From Pinisolibacter sp040275425 (lineage in GTDB: Bacteria > Pseudomonadota > Alphaproteobacteria > Rhizobiales > Ancalomicrobiaceae), in contig JBEOKB010000227.1 of assembly GCA_040275425.1 (NCBI GenBank), forward strand, positions 1 to 42,228: a DNA stretch of 42,228 nt. Reading direction: 5' to 3'. Shown in pieces: positions 1 to 9,782 of the stretch (its first letter is position 1; each line of letters opens with the position of its first letter). A program made the translations under genes and the position numbers. The notes beneath the pieces were generated by a model. The model was given only the letters and a program-made list of their open reading frames with translations, was not told where the DNA came from and did not search any database.

Positions 1-1674
1 GAGCACGGTCTCGATGCAGCGGCGGGCGCGATCGGTCAGCGCGCTGCCGGCATCGTCCGACACCACCCAGTCGGGGCGATGGAGCAACAGGCGGGCGAAG
101 GCCAGCAGCTGCTGCTCGTCGAGCGGCAACAGCCGATCCCAGCGCTCCTCGGTGTCGAGGGCGGCGCGCAGGCGGGCGAGGCCGACGGCCTCGAGCGCGT
201 TCTCCATCGCCTCGCCCGCGAAGGTCTCGGGGGCGTCGGGATAGGCGAGCGCGGCCTTCAGCGTGCCGAGCGGGAAATAGGGGCGCTCGGGCAGGAACAT
301 CATGCGGGCGCGGGGCGGGTGACGAATGGTGCCGCGCCCACGCGACCACAGGCCGGCGAGGGCGAGGAAGAGCGTGCTCTTGCCGGCGCCGGTGCCGCCG
401 ACGATGCGGACGCGCTCGCCGCGCTCGATGGCGATCGAGGGCGTCTCGAAGCGGGTGACGCCGCGCGGCAGCCGTAGTTCGAAGTCCTCGAAGCGGATGC
501 CGTCGGTTTCGTCCTCGACGCAGTCGAAGCGTCCGACCTCGCCGCTCTGCCGATCGAGCGAGGCCAGCGCCTCGTGCAGGGTCTCGACCCGGCGCAGGGT
601 GGCCCGCCAGTCGGCGATGCGCGAATAGTTGTCGACGAACCAGCGCAGCGACGACTGGACCTGATTGAACGAGTTCACCACCATCATCAGGCCGCCGAGC
701 GACATGGCGCCGGAGAAGTAGCCGGGCGAGGCGACGATCACCGGCACGACCAGGGCGAGCCAGCCGTAGCCGGAGGTGACCCAGGTCAGGCGGGCGAGGT
801 CGTCGGCGAGGCGGCGCATGGCGGCGAGCACGCGGGCGAAGACCGAACCGATCAGGCGGCGCTCGTCGGCCTCGCCGCCGTAGAGGGTGATGCCCTCCGC
901 CGACTCGCCGATGCGCACCAGGGCGAAGCGCATGTCGGCCTCGCGGGCGTAGCGGGCGGCGTTGTCGTCGACCATCGGACGGCCGACCCACCAGGTCAGC
1001 GCCGATCCCGCCAGCGCGAAGGCGAGCGCGCACCACACCATGTAGCCGGGAATGCCGACCAACTCGCCGTCGATCTCGAACTTGACCTGCTCCGACAGCA
1101 CCCACAGCACGCCGATGAAGGAGACGAGCAGGAGCGTGGCCTGGAGCAGGCTCGCGCCGAGATCGGCGGTCAGTTCGGCGAGGTGGCGGGTATCCTCGTG
1201 GATGCGCTGGTCGGGGTTGGTGCCGGCCTCGCCGACGAAGGTGAGCAGATAGGCGCGCTTGGAGACGAGCCAGTCGTCGAGGAGATCGCGGGTCAGCCAC
1301 GAGCGCAGCTGGATCTTGATCATCTCGGTCGACCAGGTCTGCGACACCACCAGGACCAGGAGCGTGCCGGCGATGAGCAGGAAGCGCAGGGCCTCGTGGA
1401 CGAAGCCCGGCCAGTCGCGCCGCTCGAGCGCGTCGTAGAACAGGCCCTGCCAGTCGTTCAGCCAGATCTGGGCCATGTTGTTGGAGACGATGGTGGCGAC
1501 CAGCATCACCACCAGCATCACCAGAGGGCGCAGTTCGGGCGTGCCGCGCATGCGCGCGACCACGTCGCGGACGTGATCGAGGGTGGCCGCCGGCGGGAAC
1601 GGGCCGGGGGGAACCGCGGCGGCCGGCGCGGCCGGGGACGTGGCTCGTGGTTCTGGGGCCGTCTCGGCGGTCAT
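1..1674 (-). CDS. SbmA/BacA-like ABC transporter, fused permease and ATPase (3' end outside window)
   Basis: A fused half-transporter of the YddA/BclA type: an ABC_membrane_2 (SbmA/BacA) permease followed by an ATPase, usually moving peptides or related compounds across the inner membrane. The frame is open for 558 codons from ATG 1674-1672 to the window edge. The N-terminal ~380 residues hold several hydrophobic helices and the family motif TNPDQRIHED. Walker A, GGTGAGKST, lies near residues 426-434. Two ATPase motifs are degenerate. The C-loop, normally LSLGEQQ in this family, reads LPLDEQQ (about 516-522). Walker B ends SDDAGSAL (about 539-546), so the catalytic glutamate position is aspartate. 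The C-terminal end, including the H-loop, is not in the window. The gene diverges from the GH3 gene. The substrate is unknown. Confidence 0.88.
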   Translation of the reverse strand, partial: MTAETAPEPRATSPAAPAAAVPPGPFPPAATLDHVRDVVARMRGTPELRPLVMLVVMLVATIVSNNMAQIWLNDWQGLFYDALERRDWPGFVHEALRFLLIAGTLLVLVVSQTWSTEMIKIQLRSWLTRDLLDDWLVSKRAYLLTFVGEAGTNPDQRIHEDTRHLAELTADLGASLLQATLLLVSFIGVLWVLSEQVKFEIDGELVGIPGYMVWCALAFALAGSALTWWVGRPMVDDNAARYAREADMRFALVRIGESAEGITLYGGEADERRLIGSVFARVLAAMRRLADDLARLTWVTSGYGWLALVVPVIVASPGYFSGAMSLGGLMMVVNSFNQVQSSLRWFVDNYSRIADWRATLRRVETLHEALASLDRQSGEVGRFDCVEDETDGIRFEDFELRLPRGVTRFETPSIAIERGERVRIVGGTGAGKSTLFLALAGLWSRGRGTIRHPPRARMMFLPERPYFPLGTLKAALAYPDAPETFAGEAMENALEAVGLARLRAALDTEERWDRLLPLDEQQLLAFARLLLHRPDWVVSDDAGSALTDRARRCIETVL

Positions 1675-1707
1675 CTTCCGTCGACCTCGTTCCGACGTCG
1701 TCTCTTT

Positions 1708-1721
1708 CCCCCGATCGGGGG
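1708..1721. repeat. Perfect 14-bp palindrome in divergent intergenic region
   Basis: Five C, GATC, five G form a perfect palindrome between the divergent ABC transporter and GH3 genes, about 35 bp upstream of the transporter start. It could be an operator or a remnant of a GC-rich dispersed repeat. Nothing in the window decides between them. Confidence 0.4.
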
Positions 1722-1803
1722 AGGTGACATCCTCTCGTCTCGAACTTGCGCCGCTTCGCGGTCGAGAATCAACCCGACGAAGGCCTTCTCCGTGGCACCC
1801 CCG

Positions 1804-3996
1804 ATGAGCCCCCGCATTCGCAAGCTGCTCGCCGACCTCAGCGTCGAGGAGAAGATCGGCCAACTGGTCATGGTGTCGCTCGGGGCGGAGACGATCGTCA
1901 CCGGACCGAAGGCGGCGAGCGAGCCGAGCGTGGAGGACGTGCGCGCTGGGCGGGTCGGCTCGGTGCTCAATCTGGTCGGGCGCGAGCGCATCCACGCGCT
2001 GCAGAAGGTGGCGGTGGAGGAGAGCCGGACGAAGATCCCGCTCCTGTTCGGGCTCGACGTGATCCACGGCTATCGCACCGCCTTTCCCGTCCCGCTCGGC
2101 GAGACGGCGGCGTTCCGGCCGGATCTGTGGGAGAAGACCGCGCGCGTCGCGGCCGAGGAGGCGACCGACGACGGGATCGGGCTCACCTTCGCGCCGATGC
2201 TCGATCTCGCGCGCGATCCGCGCTGGGGGCGGATCGTCGAGGGGCCGGGCGAGGACGCCACCGTCGGTCGGGCCTTCGCGCGGGCCAAGGTGGCGGGCTT
2301 CCAGGGGGCGCGGCTCGACCGGCCGGACAGTCTGGCGGCCACCGCCAAGCACTTCGTCGCCTACGGCGCGGTGACGGCGGGGCGCGACTACGCCGCCGTC
2401 GACGTCTCGGAACGGGTGCTGCACGAGGTCTATCTGCCGGCGTTCGAGGCGGCGGTGAAGGCGGGGTGCCTCGCGATCATGCCGGCCTTCATCGACATCG
2501 CCGGACGGCCGGTCACGGGTGATCGCGCGCTCTTGACCGAACTGGTGCGCGAGCGCTGGGGGTTCGAGGGGATCTACGTCTCCGACTACGACGCGATCGG
2601 CGAGCTCGTCGCGCACGGGGTGGCGGCGGACAAGGCGGAAGCGGCGGCGCTGGCCCTGAGGGCGGGGATGGACCTCGACATGATGTCGGGCGCCTATGCG
2701 GAGGGCCTGCCGGAGGCGCTGCGGCGCGGGCTGATCGGCCTCGACGACATCGACGCGGCGGTGGTCCGCGTGCTGAACGCCAAGGAGCGGCTCGGCCTGT
2801 TCACGGCGCCTCACGGGCGCGGCGATCCCGTCCGGCTTTCGGCGCGGCCGCGCGCGGAGCGCCGGGCGCTGGCGCGCGAGGCGGCGGCGACCTCGATGGT
2901 GCTGGCGACCAATCGCGGCGAGGTGTTGCCGCTCGCGCGCGAGGGCGGGCCGATCGCGTTGATCGGGCCGTTCGCCGAGCGGGCGGGCGAAATGCTCGGC
3001 TCGTGGTTCTGCCTCGGCGATCAGGAGGAGGCGGTGTCGCTCGCCGAAGGCGTCCGCGCGGCCTTCCCGAACCGCGAGCTGGTGGTGGTCGAGGGCTGCG
3101 GGCTCGGACGCGACGACGTCGAGGACGACGGCGAGGCCGAGGACGACGGCGGCATCGCGGCGGCGGTGACGGCCGCGGCCGGCGCGGAAGTGGTGATCCT
3201 GGCGATCGGCGAGCCGGGGTCGATGACCGGCGAGGCGGCGAGCCGGGCGCAGCCGTACCTCACCGGCCTACAGGAGGAACTCGCCCGCGCCGTTCTGGCG
3301 ACGGGGCGGCCGGTGGTGGTGGTGCTGTTCTGCGGACGGCCCCTGATCGAGCCGTGGCTGTTCGAGGCGGCCGACGCGGTGCTGGTGGCGTGGTATCCGG
3401 GTTCGGAAGGCGGGCACGCGATCGCCGACCTGCTCGTCGGCGCGCGGTCGCCGTCGGGGCGGCTGCCGGTGTCGTGGCCGGTCGACGTCGGGCAGATCCC
3501 GATCTTCTACGGCGAGCGGCCGACGGGGCGGCCGTTCCGGCCGGAGGACCACTTCTCGACCTGCTATCTCGACGTGCCCAACACGCCGTTGTTCCCGTTC
3601 GGGCACGGGCTCGGCTACGGCCGGTTCGAGCTCGGCCCGCCGCAGGTGGAGCCGCAACGGTTCCATCTCGGCGAGGCGGTGCGGGTCGGCGTCGAACTCG
3701 CCAACACCGGCGCGGCGGAGGCGGCGGCGACGGTGTTCCTGTTCCTGCGCGACGTGGTCGCCTCGACGACGCGGCCGGTGCTGCAACTGGCGCGGTTCGA
3801 GACGGCGACGCTCAGGGCGGGCGAGCGGCGCACCCTCGCCTTCACGCTGCGCGACGAGGACTTCGCGCTGCTCGGGCCGGATCTCGCGCCACGGGTGGAG
3901 CCGGGCGCGTTCGAGATCTCGGTCGGCTTCTCGGCCGATCGGGAGAGCCTCGCGACGGTGACGATCACGTGCGTCGACGGGGCGGCGATCGCCTGA
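1804..3996 (+). CDS. Glycoside hydrolase family 3 beta-glucosidase (BglX-like)
   Basis: A 730-residue GH3 enzyme expected to release terminal beta-linked glucose or xylose from oligosaccharides. It starts at MSPRIRKLL; the open frame continues upstream but that part is not GH3-like. The N-terminal TIM-barrel motifs include GLDVIHGYRT, DPRWGR and the KHFVAYG block. The nucleophile is probably Asp261 in SDYDAIGEL, where most relatives have SDW. The alpha/beta sandwich domain follows, and a fibronectin-III-like C-terminal domain begins near FPFGHGLGYG. No signal peptide is visible, so it is probably cytoplasmic and acts on imported oligosaccharides, unlike periplasmic E. coli BglX. Its stop codon abuts the stop of the convergent MFS gene. 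A GH13 alpha-glucosidase lies nearby. The exact substrate is not predictable. Confidence 0.9.
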   Translation: MSPRIRKLLADLSVEEKIGQLVMVSLGAETIVTGPKAASEPSVEDVRAGRVGSVLNLVGRERIHALQKVAVEESRTKIPLLFGLDVIHGYRTAFPVPLGETAAFRPDLWEKTARVAAEEATDDGIGLTFAPMLDLARDPRWGRIVEGPGEDATVGRAFARAKVAGFQGARLDRPDSLAATAKHFVAYGAVTAGRDYAAVDVSERVLHEVYLPAFEAAVKAGCLAIMPAFIDIAGRPVTGDRALLTELVRERWGFEGIYVSDYDAIGELVAHGVAADKAEAAALALRAGMDLDMMSGAYAEGLPEALRRGLIGLDDIDAAVVRVLNAKERLGLFTAPHGRGDPVRLSARPRAERRALAREAAATSMVLATNRGEVLPLAREGGPIALIGPFAERAGEMLGSWFCLGDQEEAVSLAEGVRAAFPNRELVVVEGCGLGRDDVEDDGEAEDDGGIAAAVTAAAGAEVVILAIGEPGSMTGEAASRAQPYLTGLQEELARAVLATGRPVVVVLFCGRPLIEPWLFEAADAVLVAWYPGSEGGHAIADLLVGARSPSGRLPVSWPVDVGQIPIFYGERPTGRPFRPEDHFSTCYLDVPNTPLFPFGHGLGYGRFELGPPQVEPQRFHLGEAVRVGVELANTGAAEAAATVFLFLRDVVASTTRPVLQLARFETATLRAGERRTLAFTLRDEDFALLGPDLAPRVEPGAFEISVGFSADRESLATVTITCVDGAAIA

Positions 3997-5205
3997 TCAG
4001 GCGGCGACGCGTTCGGCGGGCAGGACCACGGCGGTGAAGGCCACGGCGGCGACCGCCATCACCACCAGCGTGACGATGCCGCCGCCGAGCTGGGCGGCGA
4101 CGATCGCGAAGCCCATGCCGCCGACCTGCTGGGCGATGCCGAGCCAGGCCGAAGCCTGACCGGCCATCTGCGGGAATGGGCGCATGGCGATGGCGGTGGC
4201 CATGGGTTGGGCGAGACCCCAACCGACGTAGTAGGGAAAGAGCGTCACCAGCATCAGCACCCAGTGATGATGCCCACTCGCGGCGAGGGCGAGCGGCACG
4301 AGCGTGCCGAGGACCATGGCGGCGGCGGCGAAGCGCAGGACGCGGGCCGGGGACAGGCGGCGGGCGAGGCGCATGGCGATCATGCCACCGGCGAGAAAGC
4401 CGACCGCGCCGGCGGTGTAGACCATCGTCGCCTCGAACTTGGAGTAGCCGAGTTCGCCGATCATCAGGAAGGCCGACGTGGTGAGCCAGGCGTAGAGCAC
4501 GCCGTAGCCGGTGGCGACCGCGAGGCAGCCGACGACGAAGGCGCGGGTGCGGACGCAATGGGCGAGCGCGCGCAGGATCGAGACGCGCTCGGCGCCGTGG
4601 AGCGTGGTGGGCCGGGTCTCGGGCAGGCGCAGCGCCAGCGCGAGGCCGAGCACGGCGGCATAGACCACCAGGGTGGCGAGGGTGCCGCGCCAGCCGGCGA
4701 TCTCGGCGGCGAAGGTGCCGACGAAGGGGGCGACGAGCGGCGAGATCGCGAAGAGCGCGCCGACCTTCGAAAGGGCGCGGCCGGAATTCTCCGGGGCGAC
4801 GGTGTCGCGGATCAGGGTGCGGGCGACGATCGGGCCGCAGGCGGCCGCCGCGCCCTGCACGAACCGGGCGACGACCAGGAGGCCGAGGCTCGGCGCGACC
4901 ACCGCCGCCACGGCGGCGGCGAGATAGACCGCCACGCCGGCGAGGGCGACCGGGCGGCGGCCGAAGCGATCGGCTAGGCGACCGACGAAGAGATGGGCGA
5001 GCGCGAAGCCGAAGGTGAAGGCGAGCATGGTCCGCTGCACGCCCTCGACCGCCACGCCGAAGTCGCGGCCGAGGTCGACCATCGCCGTCAGATAGGCGTC
5101 GGTGGAGAAGGGCAGCAGCCCGAGCATCCCGGCGGCGGCCCAGGTGATGGTCGGAGAGGCGCCGTCCGCGGTGGGACGAGCGGCGGGGGGAAGGTGGGAC
5201 GTCAT
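3997..5205 (-). CDS. MFS transporter, Bcr/CflA drug-resistance type
   Basis: A 402-residue major facilitator protein with about 12 hydrophobic segments. The first helix ends FSTDAYLTAMVDLGRDFGV, a variant of the TDMYLPAL motif of Bcr/CflA multidrug pumps. The loop after helix 2 reads GRLADRFGRRPV, the classic MFS motif A. It probably exports a drug or metabolite by proton antiport. ATG 5205-5203 is preceded by GAGG, which sits inside the 3' arm of a hairpin. It lies 109 bp downstream of the GH13 gene in the same direction, so co-transcription is possible, although no functional link to sugar metabolism is evident. Substrate unknown. Confidence 0.88.
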   Translation of the reverse strand: MTSHLPPAARPTADGASPTITWAAAGMLGLLPFSTDAYLTAMVDLGRDFGVAVEGVQRTMLAFTFGFALAHLFVGRLADRFGRRPVALAGVAVYLAAAVAAVVAPSLGLLVVARFVQGAAAACGPIVARTLIRDTVAPENSGRALSKVGALFAISPLVAPFVGTFAAEIAGWRGTLATLVVYAAVLGLALALRLPETRPTTLHGAERVSILRALAHCVRTRAFVVGCLAVATGYGVLYAWLTTSAFLMIGELGYSKFEATMVYTAGAVGFLAGGMIAMRLARRLSPARVLRFAAAAMVLGTLVPLALAASGHHHWVLMLVTLFPYYVGWGLAQPMATAIAMRPFPQMAGQASAWLGIAQQVGGMGFAIVAAQLGGGIVTLVVMAVAAVAFTAVVLPAERVAA

Positions 5206-5209
5206 GGAC

Positions 5210-5240
5210 GGGCCTCGGTCGGCGGCGCGAGCGGAGGCCC
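5210..5240 (-). promoter_or_regulatory. Hairpin covering the ribosome-binding site of the MFS gene
   Basis: On the minus strand GGGCCTC and GAGGCCC form a perfect 7-bp stem. The 3' arm holds the only Shine-Dalgarno-like GAGG and ends four bases before the MFS start codon. Folding would hide the ribosome-binding site, so translation of the pump may be conditional. This is inferred from sequence only. Confidence 0.4.
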
Positions 5241-5314
5241 GGCGGAGCGATCTCTAGCCGGTTTCGCGGGCTCATGCACCGCGCATCGGCGCACGGCCGC
5301 CGCGCGGGCGACGA

Positions 5315-6946
<1,632 letters not shown>

Positions 6947-7052
6947 GGGCGGTCTCCGCGCCGACCCGCCTCCCCTCGGGCCGGTGATCGCCCCGAGACT
7001 GCCACCGTTTCCCTCGGCCCGACAGTCGTAGTGCCGCGTGGGCGACGCGAAT

Positions 7053-7080
7053 GCCCCCGACGCGGGGGAGCGCCGGGGGC
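7053..7080 (-). terminator. GC hairpin downstream of ahpF
   Basis: GCCCCCG and CGGGGGC form a perfect 7-bp stem 26 bp past the ahpF stop. There is no T tract, so it may be a Rho-assisted terminator or RNA-stabilising hairpin separating ahpF from the GH13 gene. Confidence 0.5.
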
Positions 7081-7105
7081 CTCGGGGGTCGCGGGGTACG
7101 CCGGC

Positions 7106-8659
7106 TCAGGCCCGGATCAGGTGATCGAAGGCGGAGAGCGCGGCGATGGCGCCGGCGCCCATCGAGACGATGATCTGCTTGTAGGGCACGGTGGTGGCGT
7201 CGCCGGCGGCGAAGACGCCGGGCACCGAGGTGGCTCCGCGCACGTCGATCTCGATCTCCTTGCGCGGGGAGAGCGTGACGGTGCCGTCGAGGAACTCGGT
7301 GTTGGGCAGGAGGCCGATCTGCACGAAGATGCCCTCGAGCTCGACACGGTGAATGTCGCCGGTGGTGCGATCCTCATAGCGCAGGCCGGTGACCTTCTCG
7401 CCGTCGCCGAGCACCTCGGTGGTGCGGGCGGAGACGTGGACGGTGACGTTCGGCAGCGAGCGCAGCTTGCGCTGCAGGACCTCGTCGGCGCGCAGTTTTC
7501 CGTCGAACTCGATCAGGGTGACGTGGGCGACGATGCCGGCGAGATCGATCGCCGCCTCGACGCCTGAGTTGCCGCCGCCGATGACCGCGACGCGCTTGCC
7601 CTTGAACAGCGGGCCGTCGCAGTGGGGGCAGAAGCACACGCCCTTGGCCTTGTAGTCCTTCTCGCCGGGCACGTTCATCTCGCGCCAACGGGCGCCGGTG
7701 GCCAGGATCACCGACTTCGCCCGGAGCGAGGCGCCCGAGGCCAGCCGCACTTCGATGGTGTCGCTCGGGGTGGCGGCGGGCACCAGGGACGCGACCTTCT
7801 GAAGGTTCATGACGTCGACGCCGTATTCGCGCACGTGGGCCTCGAGGGCAGCGGCGAGCTTCGGCCCCTCGGTGTGGGAGACCGAGACGAAGTTCTCGAT
7901 CGCCAGGGTGTCGAGCACCTGACCGCCGAAGCGCTCGGCGACGACGCCGGTGCGGATGCCCTTGCGGGCGGCGTAGATCGCCGCGGCGGCGCCGGCGGGA
8001 CCGCCGCCGACCACCAGCACGTCGAAGGGCGCCTTGGCGGCGATCTCGGTGGCGGCGCGCTCGGCGGCGCCGGTGTCGAGGCGGGCGACGATCTCCTCGA
8101 CCTGCATGCGGCCCTGACCGAAGGAGGCGCCGTTCAGGAACACCGTCGGCACGGCCATGATCTTCTGGGTCTCGACCTCGGCCTGGAACAGCGAGCCGTC
8201 GACCATGGTGTGGCGGATGCGCGGGTTGAGCGCGGCCATCAGATTGAGCGACTGCACCACGTCGGGGCAGTTCTGGCAGGTGAGCGAGACGTAGGTGACG
8301 AACTCGAACTCGCCGGGCAGGGCGCGAATGGCGGCGACGGTGGCCTCCGCCGTCTTGGGCGGATAGCCGCTCGCCTGGAGGAGGGCGAGCACCAGCGAGG
8401 TGAACTCGTGGCCCATCGGCAGTCCGGCGAAGGCGATGCGGGCGGGTTCGCCGACGCGGCCGACGCTGAAGGAGGGGCGGCGGGCGGCGGTGCCGTCCCA
8501 GCGCGCGGTGATCAGCGGCGAGGTGGAGGCGACGTCCTCGACCAGCGCGCGCAGCTCCGCCGAGGCGTCGCCGTCGTCGAGCGAGGCGACGAGTTCGATC
8601 GGCGCGACGAGGCGTTCCATGTAGGCGCGCAGTTGATCCATGATGCCGGCTTCGAGCAT
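7106..8659 (-). CDS. ahpF: Alkyl hydroperoxide reductase subunit F
   Basis: AhpF is the FAD-dependent NADH:disulfide reductase that re-reduces AhpC during peroxide detoxification. The start MLEAGIMDQLRAYMERL matches the family N-terminus and has GGAGA seven bases upstream, giving 517 residues, the usual length. The N-terminal double-thioredoxin domain carries Cys128 and Cys131 (TCQNC). The FAD-binding GGGPAGAAAA is near residue 218. The redox centre Cys344-Pro-His-Cys347 and the NAD-binding GGGNSGVEAA follow. It lies downstream of ahpC, separated by 203 bp with two strong palindromes, so it is probably expressed at a lower level from the same transcript. Confidence 0.97.
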   Translation of the reverse strand: MLEAGIMDQLRAYMERLVAPIELVASLDDGDASAELRALVEDVASTSPLITARWDGTAARRPSFSVGRVGEPARIAFAGLPMGHEFTSLVLALLQASGYPPKTAEATVAAIRALPGEFEFVTYVSLTCQNCPDVVQSLNLMAALNPRIRHTMVDGSLFQAEVETQKIMAVPTVFLNGASFGQGRMQVEEIVARLDTGAAERAATEIAAKAPFDVLVVGGGPAGAAAAIYAARKGIRTGVVAERFGGQVLDTLAIENFVSVSHTEGPKLAAALEAHVREYGVDVMNLQKVASLVPAATPSDTIEVRLASGASLRAKSVILATGARWREMNVPGEKDYKAKGVCFCPHCDGPLFKGKRVAVIGGGNSGVEAAIDLAGIVAHVTLIEFDGKLRADEVLQRKLRSLPNVTVHVSARTTEVLGDGEKVTGLRYEDRTTGDIHRVELEGIFVQIGLLPNTEFLDGTVTLSPRKEIEIDVRGATSVPGVFAAGDATTVPYKQIIVSMGAGAIAALSAFDHLIRA

Positions 8660-8786
8660 GGCACGTCTCCAGAGGTTCGGTCGAAATGGCGAGGAGGATG
8701 CGCCGCCGGCCGGGGCCACGGCGTCTCGTCGTCGCTATCACGGGTGAGGTTCGGCACCGGAGGGCTCCGGAGGGTCCGAGAGGGGA

Positions 8787-8841
8787 CCCGGAGCCCGTGG
8801 GCTCCGGGAGGGCGCGGGGGTCCGCGGCCCGAGGGCCGCGG
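8787..8841 (-). promoter_or_regulatory. Two perfect GC palindromes between ahpC and ahpF
   Basis: CCCGGAGCCC-GT-GGGCTCCGGG spans 8787-8808 (10-bp arms). CCGCGGCCC-GA-GGGCCGCGG spans 8822-8841 (9-bp arms). Both lie in the intercistronic gap after the ahpC stop. They could stabilise the ahpC message 3' end or partly terminate transcription, setting an AhpC excess over AhpF. No T run follows. Confidence 0.55.
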
Positions 8842-8862
8842 AGGAGCGCGATCGGTTCGCGA

Positions 8863-9426
8863 TCAGATCTTGCCGACGAGGTCGAGCGACGGCTTGAGGG
8901 TGGCTTCGCCCGGGGTCCACTTGGCCGGGCAGACCTCGCCCGGATGGGAGGCGACGTACTGAGCGGCGACGACCTTGCGGTAGAGCTCCTTGGCGTCACG
9001 GCCGATGCCGAGGTCGTGGATCTCGGCGACCTTGATCACGCCTTCCGGGTTGATGACGAAGGTGCCGCGCAGAGCCAGACCGGCCTCCTCGATCATCACG
9101 TCGAAGTTGCGGGTGATGGTGCCGGTCGGGTCGCCGACCATCGGGTACTTGATCTTCTTGATGGTGTCGGACGCGTCGTGCCAGGCCTTGTGGGTGAAGT
9201 GGGTGTCGGTCGACACCGAGTAGCACTCCACGCCGATCTTCTGGAAATCGGGGTAGAGATCGGCGAGATCGCCGAGCTCGGTCGGGCAGACGAAGGTGAA
9301 GTCGGCCGGGTAGAAGAACACCACCGACCACTTGCCCTTCAGGCTGGCTTCGGTGATCTCGGAGAAGGCGCCGTTGTGAAAGACGGTGGCCTTGAACGGC
9401 TTCACTTCCGTGTTGATCAGAGACAT
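8863..9426 (-). CDS. ahpC: Alkyl hydroperoxide reductase subunit C (2-Cys peroxiredoxin)
   Basis: A 187-residue typical 2-Cys peroxiredoxin that reduces hydrogen peroxide, organic hydroperoxides and peroxynitrite in the cytoplasm. The peroxidatic Cys47 is in FVCPTE and the resolving Cys166 is in EVCPAKW. The start MSLINTEVKPF is the family N-terminus and is preceded by an excellent AGGAGA seven bases upstream. The frame stays open upstream but that extension is not AhpC-like. It is the first gene of an ahpC-ahpF unit. A promoter and an OxyR-like array lie 180-245 bp upstream, so induction by peroxide is likely. Confidence 0.98.
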   Translation of the reverse strand: MSLINTEVKPFKATVFHNGAFSEITEASLKGKWSVVFFYPADFTFVCPTELGDLADLYPDFQKIGVECYSVSTDTHFTHKAWHDASDTIKKIKYPMVGDPTGTITRNFDVMIEEAGLALRGTFVINPEGVIKVAEIHDLGIGRDAKELYRKVVAAQYVASHPGEVCPAKWTPGEATLKPSLDLVGKI

Positions 9427-9604
9427 CTGTTCTCTCCTGGTTGCTCGTTCGTGAGGAAGGCGACCCCCGCATGCCCTCGCCGCGGCGACGGACACGAGAC
9501 ACCCCGCCCTCGGACCCGCATCGGGCGTGAGGTTCGGGCGATCGCCCTCGAAAACCCAAGTGTTTCTCGTCTCGGTGAAGCGGTGGGCCTCATCGAGCAA
9601 CCAC

Positions 9605-9633
9605 AAGCTAATGCGGCGGACGGCATCGTTCAA
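9605..9633 (-). promoter_or_regulatory. Candidate sigma-70 promoter for ahpC
   Basis: On the minus strand TTGAAC (9633-9628), a 17-bp spacer and TAGCTT (9610-9605) resemble a sigma-70 promoter with a weak -10. The -35 directly abuts the OxyR-like array, the geometry of an activated OxyR promoter. The transcript would have a leader of roughly 170 nt before ahpC, which is long. Confidence 0.5.
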
Positions 9634-9670
9634 ATAGATTGTCTCTGTTTTTTCGATAGGCTCACCCTAT
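9634..9670. promoter_or_regulatory. OxyR-type binding array upstream of ahpC
   Basis: The bases read ATAG-N7-CTGT-N7-ATAG-N7-CTAT with exact 7-bp spacings. The established OxyR consensus is ATAG-N7-CTAT-N7-ATAG-N7-CTAT, so 15 of 16 defined positions match. The site lies between divergent ahpC and the FAH-family gene and touches the candidate ahpC -35. No oxyR gene is in the window. The remaining gap (9427-9604 and 9671-9782) shows no further gene. Confidence 0.75.
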
Positions 9671-9782
9671 CGACAAACCCGATCGGCGATCGGGGCGTCG
9701 CGCGGGTCGGCGATCGGTGCTATGGCTCGGCCCGGAACCGGGGGGCGAGGATTTCGCCGCCGAAATCGGGGAGAATTCACGC

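Noticed and set aside
574..1803. Plus-strand extension of the GH3 frame across the ABC transporter gene
   Set aside because: It is antisense to a clear ABC transporter and reads His/Glu/Gly-rich low-complexity protein; GH3 similarity begins at the ATG 1804.
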